From a virus, in the IMG/VR virus record IMGVR_UViG_3300034106_002197, positions 1 through 36,943 of that record: a DNA stretch of 36,943 nt, one strand, 5' to 3'. Shown here piece by piece: positions 13,233 through 22,900 of the stretch (its first letter is position 1; the number at the start of each line of letters is the position of its first letter). Under the pieces are notes generated by a model. It searched no databases and was not told the DNA's origin. It worked only from the letters and a program-made list of their open reading frames with translations. The position numbers were made by a program, and so were the translations under genes.

Positions 13233-14447
13233 ATGGCGTTCGATCCATTAAATTTTGCAGCAGATACTGGTAAAACTATTGCTTCGCAAGTAACTGGTGT
13301 TGCCTCATCATTAACAAGTTCAGCTGGTAATTTTATTTCTGGGTTAAGTAAATCTGGATTATCATTAGATTCATTAAGATCTGTAGCAGCTTCCAAATTA
13401 GATTCATTATCTAATTTTTTACAAGGAGATACTGATCTAACAAGTAATTTCTCTAGAATAACACAGCAACAATTGGTTTTAGGACGGTCTAGTTCTAGTT
13501 CAGATCCAGAACAAAACATACCAAAATCACAAAGAGAAAGTAATACAGAGTCTATTACTTATCCACCTGATCTTGGAAATCATTACTTATCTGTAGAGTT
13601 TATGAAATATGACAGACCTTCTGCAATAAATCAAGTTAAATTTCATTCCGAATTTACAGCAAATTTACCTTTACCGCAGCAATTAGCTGATACTTTTGCT
13701 GTAAGATTGAGTCCACAAGATACCGGATTATTGGGTGCAGTAGTCGGTCAAGTTGAAAGTGCAAAAAAAGAATTTTCGAGCCAAGGCGCATCTGATATTA
13801 AAACATTATTAAACGATAGTGCAGGATTTGCTGTTCAGGCTGGTCAACAAGCCGTCGGAGGTGCCGTCGGCGCCGTATTAGGTGTTTCTGGCGAACAAGT
13901 AGTTGGCACTCTAGGTCAAAAAGCGGGGATGATTCCTAACCCGCACGTATCCGTCTTTTTCCAAGGCGTAGACGTAAGGCCTGCTATAGAATTTTCATGG
14001 ACATTTTCTCCTAGAAATGTACAAGAATCTGCTATGATTAAATATATTATTAAGATGTTTAAAAAACGTATATTGCCAGAAGTTTCTCCTAGTGCGCAAA
14101 ATCTAATGGCTTATCCACATATGGTTCAATTAACATTGCATCCATGGAAAAGAGATCAAACAATGCCGATTTATAAGCGTGGATTGATAGAAGGTATGAA
14201 CGTAAACTATACTCCAGGTGGATTAAGTTTTTTCGATGACTCATCGACTAATCCAGTATTTGTTACATTTTCATTTATATTTCATGAAATTGAAGTATTT
14301 ACAGCAAATGATTTTGGACAAAATAATAATATTGGAGATATCGCTGGATATGTTTCAGAAGCAGCAGATAAAGCTTATCAGTCTGCTAAAAGTGGTGCAT
14401 CTAGCATTTTATCGTCAGCGGCCGATCTATTAAGAACGAATAATTAA
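13233..14447 (+). CDS. 48: gp48, baseplate tail tube cap
   Basis: 404 residues (T4 gp48 has 364). The N-terminal 100 residues are Ser/Leu/Gly-rich and variable. The core has TYPPDLGNHYLSVEF, a Gly/Val-rich central helix, PHVSVFFQGVDVRPAIEFSW, then FSPRNVQESAMIKYIIKMFK and the late YTPGGLSFFDDS. These are marks of the gp48 tube-cap family, which also has a tail-tube-like fold. In T4 the protein attaches to the hub before gp54 and gp19. AGAGGAAC gives a strong ribosome site 5-8 bases before the ATG. It opens the plus-strand baseplate operon and diverges from gp4. Confidence 0.9.
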   Translation: MAFDPLNFAADTGKTIASQVTGVASSLTSSAGNFISGLSKSGLSLDSLRSVAASKLDSLSNFLQGDTDLTSNFSRITQQQLVLGRSSSSSDPEQNIPKSQRESNTESITYPPDLGNHYLSVEFMKYDRPSAINQVKFHSEFTANLPLPQQLADTFAVRLSPQDTGLLGAVVGQVESAKKEFSSQGASDIKTLLNDSAGFAVQAGQQAVGGAVGAVLGVSGEQVVGTLGQKAGMIPNPHVSVFFQGVDVRPAIEFSWTFSPRNVQESAMIKYIIKMFKKRILPEVSPSAQNLMAYPHMVQLTLHPWKRDQTMPIYKRGLIEGMNVNYTPGGLSFFDDSSTNPVFVTFSFIFHEIEVFTANDFGQNNNIGDIAGYVSEAADKAYQSAKSGASSILSSAADLLRTNN

Positions 14448-14461
14448 ACGAGCTATAATAA

Positions 14462-15328
14462 ATGAAATATTTTTCCAATTTGCCCGTAATTACATATGCA
14501 AATAACTTTGTTCGAAATATTTTAAGTCGTGCTAAAATTGTTGATGAATTTAAGAACAATCAGTCTACATACTACCCATATGTTTTAAAAGAAGGATCAG
14601 CATCCGGATTAAGACTTGAGAACTTATCATTTGATTATTACGATGATATTGATAATGTTTGGATAGTTCATCTAGCAAATGAAATTGTAGATCCATATTA
14701 TGATGCTCCATTAACTGGTATAGATTTTGAAGCATTTCTTACTAAAAAATATGGATCACTCAGAAAAGCCTATCAAACAGTAAAATTTTATCGTAATAAC
14801 TATGATCAAGACGATAGAATATTGACCATTTCGGGATATACAGCTTTACCAAGTCAGACTAAAAAGTATTGGACTCCAAGCGTAAACTTCGATAATAACA
14901 TCATAGGTTATGAAAGAATTAAAGACGATACAATTATTACCACAAATAAAATCTTAACGTTAGATGTTACATTAAGTGGGAATGCACAATTTCAGACAAA
15001 TGAAAAAGTAATTCAAGATACTTCTGGAGCTACAGGATTTATTACGTTTAGTAATACGACCGTAATTAGCGTTCAGCACATAACTGGAACATTTAGTAAT
15101 AACGCCACATATTATATAACTGGACAAGATTCTTCTGCAAATGCATCTCCTTCTACTATTACCACCATAAAAGAAAATCTTACAGAAAATGAAATAGCAT
15201 ATTTTTCTCCTGTTACGGCATATGACTATGAAAATGAATTAAATGAGTCTAAGAAAACTATAATTTTGATTGATAGTAAATATACTGGAATGATACAATC
15301 AGCATTTAATCAGGTAATGAATCAGTAA
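14462..15328 (+). CDS. 53: gp53, baseplate wedge subunit, with inserted module
   Basis: 288 residues against 196 in T4. The N-terminal part (1-140) has the gp53 pattern: YFSNLPVITYANNFVRNIL, NVWIVHLANEIVDPYYD and the helix FEAFLTKKYGSLRKAY. Residues about 170-235 contain an extra beta-rich module (QTNEKVIQDTSGATGFITF) of a kind found in gp7 and gp8 of this phage. The C terminus (YDYENELNESKKTIILID and following) is again gp53-like. gp53 joins wedges together and closes the baseplate. The start has no strong Shine-Dalgarno. The stop overlaps the next ATG (TAATG). Confidence 0.88.
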   Translation: MKYFSNLPVITYANNFVRNILSRAKIVDEFKNNQSTYYPYVLKEGSASGLRLENLSFDYYDDIDNVWIVHLANEIVDPYYDAPLTGIDFEAFLTKKYGSLRKAYQTVKFYRNNYDQDDRILTISGYTALPSQTKKYWTPSVNFDNNIIGYERIKDDTIITTNKILTLDVTLSGNAQFQTNEKVIQDTSGATGFITFSNTTVISVQHITGTFSNNATYYITGQDSSANASPSTITTIKENLTENEIAYFSPVTAYDYENELNESKKTIILIDSKYTGMIQSAFNQVMNQ

Positions 15329-16626
15329 TGGCCATAAAATCTTTTTCTCCCGGTGATGTAACTATACAACAGATATCTATAGTTAATATAGATGAAACTA
15401 AAACAGTAAATATTATTGAACAAGTACAACATTTTGATATATACGAATCGATTCTTTCTCCAGTAATTTTTGGTAGAATTAATATTGTTGATAAAGTAAA
15501 TATACGAGAAGGGTTTCCATTACTTGCAGAAAAATGTAAAGTTTTAATACAGTTTACTACTCCATCGCGTGATGATCCTGTTCCCCCACGAAAATTTGAA
15601 TTATTAGTTACTTCTATAGAAAATGTAGTTATGGATCCAAATGCATCAGGATCTAGTTATGATTTGCATTTAACGTCTATTGAAATAATAGAAAATGCTA
15701 AAGCAGTTTCACTTAAAGGTCTTCGTGGTGGCACAATTGATACGTATGTGCGATCTATATTAACTAATAATCTTAAAACAAAAAAACAGATTATTACTGG
15801 AGCCGGAGGTACAAAAGGTATCCAAGAATTGGATTTTCTACTAGTTAAACCGTTTCAAGTGCTTGACATGCTTAAACAGCGCGCTACATCTAATAGATAT
15901 AAATCAAACGTATATGTCTTTTTTGAAAATAAATTAGGATTCAATTTTGTTCCTATAGAATTCATTTTATCTGATCAGATAAAACTTATAAAAGATGCCA
16001 TGTTTTTTTATGATTCTGATTCTAGGTCTGATGTAAAAAATATTACTTATAGAAATATCTTAGGATATAACCATATATCTCAACAAAACACTGCTAAACT
16101 GATGAGTGAAGGTGCTCTAAATAATAGAACTAAAAGTATTGATATTAAAACCCGCAATAAAGTTACAAAAGATTTTAATTATTCAAAAGCACAACAAGAA
16201 TTTGAATATGCAAAAGGAGCAAAACCTATTCACTCTGCTTCATTTGAATCACAATATGGAAATCAACCATCTAAAACATTTAATATGATTAAAAGTTCTG
16301 GTGTACCAGACACATATATGGAAGATAAGCTTGGTTATGGTCATGCATTTATATCGATGTTGACTCAAAATATAGTTCGTGTATTAGTTTGGGGAGATAG
16401 TTACTTATCTGCAGGATATAGAATAAGATTGGAAACTCCTAAACCTAAAGCTTTAACTAAAGTAGGAGGAAAGCAAAAATCTGAAAATTCTGACATTACC
16501 TCAGGAGAATATCTAATAACACATATAAGGCATTCTATGAGTAAACAGAATTTAGATTTTAGATATTTTAGTTCTATGGAACTTATAAATGCAACATACG
16601 GTAAAGCCGGAGGATTTGACACGTGA
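15328..16626 (+). CDS. 27: gp27-like baseplate hub subunit
   Basis: 432 residues (T4 gp27 has 391). The N-terminal barrel begins IKSFSPGDVTIQQISIVN and includes VQHFDIYESILSPVIFGRI and DLHLTSIEIIENAKAVS. A central LLVKPFQVLDMLKQRA and a late GEYLITHIRHSMSKQNL fit the hub family (gp27/gp44-like torus). The trimer forms the central ring that holds the gp5 spike and the tube. It begins at a TAATG overlap with gp53 and ends in a GTGA overlap with gp5, so hub and spike are translated in tandem. Confidence 0.85.
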   Translation: MAIKSFSPGDVTIQQISIVNIDETKTVNIIEQVQHFDIYESILSPVIFGRINIVDKVNIREGFPLLAEKCKVLIQFTTPSRDDPVPPRKFELLVTSIENVVMDPNASGSSYDLHLTSIEIIENAKAVSLKGLRGGTIDTYVRSILTNNLKTKKQIITGAGGTKGIQELDFLLVKPFQVLDMLKQRATSNRYKSNVYVFFENKLGFNFVPIEFILSDQIKLIKDAMFFYDSDSRSDVKNITYRNILGYNHISQQNTAKLMSEGALNNRTKSIDIKTRNKVTKDFNYSKAQQEFEYAKGAKPIHSASFESQYGNQPSKTFNMIKSSGVPDTYMEDKLGYGHAFISMLTQNIVRVLVWGDSYLSAGYRIRLETPKPKALTKVGGKQKSENSDITSGEYLITHIRHSMSKQNLDFRYFSSMELINATYGKAGGFDT

Positions 16627-17375
16627 ATAGGTTTGCTGGTGAAAATAATTTTGTTTGGTTTCTGGCTGACGTAGTCAATATAAATGATCCTGATAAACTT
16701 GGTCAATGTCAAATACGTATAGACAACTTTCACGATCAAACAGAAGATGAAAACTTACCTTGGGCAATGCCGCTATTGCCGATCACTAGTGCAAGTTATC
16801 AGACTCCAGAACACGGTGAAGTAGGCACATCACCAACTGGCATTTTAGTGGGTAGCCATGTTTTTGGTTTTTTTGCTGATGGATCCATTGCAAAAGTACC
16901 GGTTATAATGGGAACTATTCCAGCTATCAAAGAAGGTGATATAAAAAAGCATGATGTACCACAACTTGCGCGAGAAGTGAATACATGGAAATCAAAACCT
17001 TTGATGGGTCCAGAACCAGAAACAACATACGGTTCAAAGTATCCATACAATAAAGTTACACGCACTCAGAGCGGTCATACGATAGAAATAGACGATACAC
17101 CAAATGCAGAACGAATTCATTTATATCATAAGTCTGGCACATATGTAGAAATTAGCGCAGATGGAAGAACAGTGACTAAAGTCGCTGGAGACAACTATAC
17201 TATTTTAGCTAAAAATGATGAAGTTTTTGTTCAAGGTGATGTAAAGATAACTGTCAAAGGTAACGTAAACATACAGATTGATGGTAATCTTGATACTAAA
17301 ATTAATGGTACTTGCAAGATAGAATCTAAAGGTGAAATGACCTTGATAGGTTCTAAGATTAATTTGAATCCGTAA
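16623..17375 (+). CDS. 5: gp5-like central spike protein without lysozyme domain
   Basis: 250 residues from a GTG overlapping the gp27 stop. Residues 1-110 form the OB-fold of gp5/VgrG spikes: FVWFLADVVNINDPDKLGQCQIRI, ENLPWAMPLLPITS and VGSHVFGFFADGS. Residues about 140-250 are short alternating beta strands (HTIEIDDTP, VEISADGRTVTKVAGDN, VKITVKGNVNIQIDGNL), which fit the triple-stranded beta-helix needle. T4 gp5 has 575 residues with a lysozyme domain between these parts; that domain is missing here. The muralytic function may be supplied by the GH73-like domain of the 584-aa tail protein. The stop overlaps the PAAR start (TAATG). Confidence 0.88.
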   Translation: MNRFAGENNFVWFLADVVNINDPDKLGQCQIRIDNFHDQTEDENLPWAMPLLPITSASYQTPEHGEVGTSPTGILVGSHVFGFFADGSIAKVPVIMGTIPAIKEGDIKKHDVPQLAREVNTWKSKPLMGPEPETTYGSKYPYNKVTRTQSGHTIEIDDTPNAERIHLYHKSGTYVEISADGRTVTKVAGDNYTILAKNDEVFVQGDVKITVKGNVNIQIDGNLDTKINGTCKIESKGEMTLIGSKINLNP

Positions 17376-17665
17376 TGCCAGCAATACACCGAAATAGCGA
17401 TTCAAGATCATGTGGAGCGACCACTATAGTTTCCGGTCAATCAACTGTTTTTGCCAATGGAAAATTAGTGTCTATCAATGATGATCTGAATACGCATGGA
17501 AAAGGAAATCTAATAGCTGTATGCAAAAACGTTTTTATTAATGGTAAATTAGTAGTCATAAATGGAAATTCTGCAAGTGCAGATTCTCTTTGTCCAGATG
17601 AAGGTGGAGATCATTGTGCTCCTTCTGCAAGTTCTGGAAGTGATAATGTTTTTGTAGGATCTTAA
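17375..17665 (+). CDS. 5.4: PAAR-domain spike tip protein (gp5.4-like)
   Basis: 96 residues with the PAAR layout: MPAIHRNSDSRSCGATTIV, then repeated strand-turn units STVFANGKLVSINDD and NVFINGKLVVINGN, and a C terminus SGSDNVFVGS. Several His and Cys residues (H5, C13, H41, C73, H80, C81) could provide metal ligands. PAAR proteins cap the beta-helix needle of gp5/VgrG and sharpen it for membrane piercing. Its start overlaps the gp5 stop, consistent with matched production of needle and tip. Confidence 0.9.
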   Translation: MPAIHRNSDSRSCGATTIVSGQSTVFANGKLVSINDDLNTHGKGNLIAVCKNVFINGKLVVINGNSASADSLCPDEGGDHCAPSASSGSDNVFVGS

Positions 17666-17671
17666 TAAATA
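17664..17671 (+). promoter_or_regulatory. possible late promoter (AATAAATA) before gp25
   Basis: Seven of eight bases match the late consensus, in the 31-base gap between the PAAR gene and gp25. It would start transcripts about 20 bases before the gp25 ATG, upstream of its AGGA ribosome site. It is one mismatch away from consensus in AT-rich DNA, so confidence is low. Confidence 0.3.
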
Positions 17672-17696
17672 CGTTTATCTAAATAGGAATTCAGAG

Positions 17697-18128
17697 ATGG
17701 CATCACCTTCAGTAGCAGATAGATATTCAGCAACAAGATCTAAAGAACAGTTTTTATATTCGGATTTTTTGACTAATTTTAATGTCCATCCTGATTCTAA
17801 ACAGTTTATGACGATTAAAAATGAAGTAGCAGTTACTCGTTCTATAAGAAATCTATTATTGACTAATAAATATGAAAGACTCTTTCAACCTACTATAGGA
17901 TCGAATCTTAGAAACTTTCTTTTTGAACCAATATCTCCTCAGACAGAAGCTTCTCTTAAGACACAAATAATACGTACTATAGAAAATCATGAACCCAGAG
18001 CTAAACTTATAGATGTAATAGTGACGGGATACCCAGAACAGAATGGATACGTAGTGACTATAATTTTTTATACTACTACGATCATTAATCCGATAACGAT
18101 AAATATACCTCTAATTAGAGTAAGATAA
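17697..18128 (+). CDS. 25: gp25, baseplate wedge subunit
   Basis: 143 residues (T4 gp25 has 132). It shows the gp25/GPW family pattern: YSDFLTNFNVHPDSKQF, then NEVAVTRSIRNLLLTNKYERLF, PTIGSNLRNFLFEP and the beta-rich C-terminal IIFYTTTIINPITINIPL. The strongly conserved EPISPQT segment near residue 80 is present. The protein sits at the core of the wedge, near the sheath-attachment ring. AGGAATTCAGAG precedes the ATG. The TAA overlaps the gp6 ATG (TAATG). Confidence 0.93.
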   Translation: MASPSVADRYSATRSKEQFLYSDFLTNFNVHPDSKQFMTIKNEVAVTRSIRNLLLTNKYERLFQPTIGSNLRNFLFEPISPQTEASLKTQIIRTIENHEPRAKLIDVIVTGYPEQNGYVVTIIFYTTTIINPITINIPLIRVR

Positions 18129-19918
18129 TGGCTACAAACACAAGTATAAACTTAGTAAACTTAGACTTTACTTCTCTTAAAGAGAGTTTTAAAACTTATC
18201 TTAAAACACAGGATGTTTTTAAGGATTATGATTTTGAAGGAAGCAATATCAACGTATTGCTTGACGTGCTTTCATATAATTCATATATGAATACGTTTTA
18301 TTTGAACATGATTGGCAACGAAATGTTCTTAGATAGTGCTCAGTTACGCGAGAGTGTTATTTCTCGAGCAAAAGAACTTAATTATACACCAAGATCATTC
18401 AAATCAGCTCGTGCATCTGTTATTTTAACAGTTCAAACTACTGGTAATACTGCCACTATAACTATGCCTAAAGGCACGCCATTCAATACACGAATTGGCT
18501 CTAATACATTTACTTTTACGACTGATCAAAACATAGTATTTTCCGGAGCTAATAGCACGTTTGTTTCCGATCAAATCGTAATCTATGAAGGTCAATATGT
18601 AAATGATACATTTACTGTAAATAATGTAGATACTAGACAAAGATTTGTTCTTTCTAATCCTACTATAGACACAGATTCTCTAACTGTTACTGTTATTGAA
18701 GATAACGGCGCCGAAATTTTATCATACTTAAGAGCAACTTCTTTGTTTGATAAGCAAGCTAATTCTCAGATATTTTTCGTTCAGGGTGCAGAAAACGATA
18801 AGTATGAAATTCTTTTTGGCGATGGTGTTCTTGGAAGAAAACCAAAAGATAACTCAATAGTTGTGTGTGAATATCGTATTTGTAAAGGTGAACTTCCAAA
18901 TGGTGCGTTTAAGTTTACATCTGATGGCACTATTGGAGGATTTTCAAACGTAGCTGTTTCTACGGTATCTGCAGCAGCTCAGGGCGCTATTCACGAATCA
19001 ATTGAGTCAGTTAAGTTTAATGCTCCAAGATATTTTACTACTCAAGAAAGAGCGGTGACTGCTGAAGACTATAGAAACCTTCTTCTTTTAAATTTCCCCG
19101 AAATCAATGCTGTATCAGTGTATGGCGGAGAAGAAGCTATTCCTGCAATATATGGAAAAGTATTTATTGCAGTAGATCTTAAGAATGTAGATGGTGTTCC
19201 TGATATTCGAAAGCAACAATATTACAATTTTATCAAACCAAGATCTTCTCTTTCAATTGATCCTGTGTTTATCGATCCAGATTTCATGTATGTAGATGTC
19301 ACGTCTACCGTTCGTTATAACTTAAATGTTACGTCATTAAATAGCGAATCAATTAAGCAAGAAGTCTTAACTGCAATAATTGCATTCAATAGCACTTATC
19401 TTGATGACTTCAATAAAACTTTACGCTATAGTAATTTTGTTAAGGCTATAGATGCTGCAGATAGAAGCATTCTAAGTAATGATACTATCGTGAGACCTAT
19501 AAGGTTAATAACTCCTACATTAAACGCTGATACGAACTATGATATTGATTTTGCTCAATCGATTGAAAATAATTTTGCAGCACTTGCGACACAGCATCCT
19601 AGTAATTACATATCATCAATAGAATCCACTAATTTTGTAACTAAAAATAAAATAGTTTTTCTAGAAGATGACGGTAATGGTGTAATTAGAATTGTTACAT
19701 TAGAAGGGAATAATCATGTTGTAGTTGAAAATGTAGGATCTATTGATTACAACACTGGAAAAGTACAACTCAGAAAATTAAACGTAACCTCATATTCTGG
19801 CACTGGAATCAAAATTTACGCCCGTACAAAGCGAAAAGATATATCTTCTTTGTTGAGAACTCTCTTAACAATCAAAGCTGAAGATGTCCGTATCAACATT
19901 ATTTCTGAGAGGGAATAA
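18128..19918 (+). CDS. 6: gp6, baseplate wedge subunit (gpJ-like)
   Basis: 596 residues (T4 gp6 has 660). The N-terminal part has the wedge signature FKTYLKTQDVFKDYDFEGSN and NVLLDVLSYNSYMNTFYLNM, then ESVISRAKELNYTPRS. The middle domain includes KYEILFGDGVLGRKP and the GpJ-like YFTTQERAVTAEDYRNLL. A C-terminal beta part has KIVFLEDDGNGVIRI. gp6 dimers form the continuous iris ring of the baseplate with gp25 and gp7. A weak late-like GATAAATA (18098-18105) lies upstream. gp7 follows after 3 bases. Confidence 0.93.
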   Translation: MATNTSINLVNLDFTSLKESFKTYLKTQDVFKDYDFEGSNINVLLDVLSYNSYMNTFYLNMIGNEMFLDSAQLRESVISRAKELNYTPRSFKSARASVILTVQTTGNTATITMPKGTPFNTRIGSNTFTFTTDQNIVFSGANSTFVSDQIVIYEGQYVNDTFTVNNVDTRQRFVLSNPTIDTDSLTVTVIEDNGAEILSYLRATSLFDKQANSQIFFVQGAENDKYEILFGDGVLGRKPKDNSIVVCEYRICKGELPNGAFKFTSDGTIGGFSNVAVSTVSAAAQGAIHESIESVKFNAPRYFTTQERAVTAEDYRNLLLLNFPEINAVSVYGGEEAIPAIYGKVFIAVDLKNVDGVPDIRKQQYYNFIKPRSSLSIDPVFIDPDFMYVDVTSTVRYNLNVTSLNSESIKQEVLTAIIAFNSTYLDDFNKTLRYSNFVKAIDAADRSILSNDTIVRPIRLITPTLNADTNYDIDFAQSIENNFAALATQHPSNYISSIESTNFVTKNKIVFLEDDGNGVIRIVTLEGNNHVVVENVGSIDYNTGKVQLRKLNVTSYSGTGIKIYARTKRKDISSLLRTLLTIKAEDVRINIISERE

Positions 19919-19921
19919 TAA

Positions 19922-22900
19922 GTGAAAGATATCGTCACTTACATTTCTCCCCTTATTGAGTCACAGTTCCCTTCCTTTTATAGAGAAGATGGACAAGTTT
20001 TTGTAACGTTTGTAAAAGCTTACTATGAATGGTTGGAACAAGCAAACAATACACTTTATCACTCAAGAAGACTATTAGAATATCGTGATGTGGATCAAAC
20101 AGTAGATAATTTTCTAATCTATTTTAAAGAAGAAACTCTTAAGAATATTCAGTTTGATACAGCTACAAATAAACGACTTTTCATAAAGAATGCGTTGGAT
20201 TTTTATAGATCTAAAGGTACAGAACGTTCTATAGATCTTTTCTTTAAATTAGTCTATGCCCAACCAGCTTCTGTTCGTTATCCTGGCGATGATGTTTTTA
20301 AACTTTCCGATAACACATGGAAAATTCCACTCTATATTGAGGTTACTGAGACTCCATATAACGCTGCATTTGAGGGGAGACAAATTACTGGTGTAAATAG
20401 CGGTGCCACAGCTTTCGTTGAAAATTATTCTGTAAAGAAAAAGATCAATGATCAAACTGATATTAATGGAAATAAGGTTAGAATTTCTAAAAATATTCAC
20501 GTATTTTTCTTGAGCAATTTAAAAGGCAACTTTAAGTACGGCGAAAAGGTAATTCATACTGGTACAACTGATCCACGAAATACTCCTGTCATTACCGGAT
20601 CATTGAATGAATTAGAAATTATTGCCGGTGCCTCAGATTATGTTGTAGGAGATATAGTCACTCTTACATCAAATACTGGTATGAATGGAAAGGCATACGT
20701 ATCTTCTGTTTATAACACGACTGGTCAAGTACAATTTAAACTATTAGAAGGCGGTTGGGGATACACGACTTCTCCAAAAATCATAATTGCAGAGAAAACG
20801 TTACAAGTCAATAATGTTATAGTTTCAAATGGAGCTTTGATTAATCCTTTCATTCAGTTTGAAACGTTTGTTCAGCCTAAAGCTAATATTGATTTTCAAG
20901 GAATGTCTGGAACATTTCAGGCAAATGATTTTATCTATAACTATTATGCCAACAATACTCTTTCCGGATATGGTCAAATAGTAACTATTTCTATATCCAA
21001 TACTGATACGACTACAGGAAATTTATACGTTTCTGTTGTTTCCGGTAATCTACAGTCAAATGCCCGATTCTACAATTCAGATAATACGATCTATGCAAAT
21101 ACTGTAACTTATACTGATAAAACTGCTACTGCAAATATTGTTGCATTTACTACAAATAATAGTTTAATACTTTCAGATATACAAAACGGGGTTTTAGTAA
21201 CAAAAGGCGAACAAGTATATCAGTCTAATTCTACCGTCGAATGGGCAAATGCTACAGTGCAAACTGTATCTAGAGCTGGCTCTAATCTTGTCGTAGAAAT
21301 TTCAAATACTCAAGGCGCGTTCTTATCTAATCAAAGAATACGTGGCAGAGCTTCTTCTGCTAATGCACTTCTAAGTTCATATTCTACATATATCGGCATC
21401 AATGATAGTTCTACGACTTCTGTTGCTTCTGTTACAATTACTGCAAACGGAGCAAATTATTCGAATGGAGATGTATTAAGTTTTACGTCTACTTCTGGTT
21501 ATGGCACATATGCAAGAGTAACCACTACTGCTGGTGGTAATATATCTGCTGTTACAATTGTGCGTCCAGGGACAGGTTATTTAACTACACCTAGTGCTAC
21601 GATCGCAAATAGTGCAAATCAGTATTTTTTCAATGCAAATACAGATGTTTCTAATACCACAGATTTTATAACAATATCTAATCATAATTTTGTAAATGCT
21701 CAATATGTGCAGTATAAAGTTACGGCATCAAACACCGCATTAAGCGGATTAGTCAATAATACAAAATACTATGTAAGAACAGCGAATTCTTTAGGTATAA
21801 CTGTTTCTACTGCTCCAAAAGGAAATGTAATTAATATTACTGCTGGCGCTACTGAAAATGGTCACTCGTTTACTGCTGTAGTATCTGGAGGATATGGCGC
21901 CTTCTTTACTCCTGTTTTAGGTAGTGCAATAGACTATAATAATGGTCTATTTTTATATGGTAAAACATCAAATACTACTGCATATCTTACAGCAGCAGGT
22001 CAAGGTAGTTTAGCATCATTTCAAATTGCAAGCCTTGACGATGAAGAAACTGTTTCTTTGAATTCAGATTTTCTTTATAGCAATAACGTGTATGGCGCCG
22101 ATTATTTAAATATTGTTATTGATGGCAGCAGTAATACAGCTCTTTCAGGATCAAATGCATACGGATTTCCAGCTAATCCCGCTGCCAATTTATCGTCTGG
22201 TACTTTGCAAAGTTTATTAGCTATTGATGATTTCACTATTGGTTCTATAAGTTTGATTAGTCAAACTAATCCTGGTCAAGATTATAACTTAGATCCATTA
22301 GTAACTATATTAGAACCAGTAGTTTATGGATATAAAAAACACGATTATATACTTACTACAAGAGAAAGTACGGCGAGTTTCTTAGAAGGTGAAAATTTAC
22401 TATTCATTTCACGAAAAGCTTTTGATGGTAAAAATGATATATCTAGCAGTTTTATTAGTATTACAAATAATATTTGGGCTAATGGCACTATTGTAACATA
22501 CAGTGTTGATAATGGTAATACGGTAATTGGCGGTCTTGCTAACAATTTTAATTATTATGTTGTACAGTCAAATACAAGCGGATTAAAACTATCGACCACC
22601 GCAAATGGATCTGCCATCGTGCTCACTCCGACAGCAACATCGCAAGTTGGTCATTATATTCAGAATGGAAGTTATTCTAAACTTGGTTTAATTAAGTCTA
22701 TTATTGATGAAAATACATTACAAGTTACAAGAACTTCTATGTTTGGTGAAATTCCAGAATATGCCAATTCATATGCAAAAGGTGAAACATCTTCGTTTAT
22801 ATCAATGATTACTGTAGCAGGTAAAGATAAAACTTTCTCTGGACTAAATGCTGAAGTATCTGCAAACGTTGTTACTGCAAATGGCGCAGTTGGTTCTTTG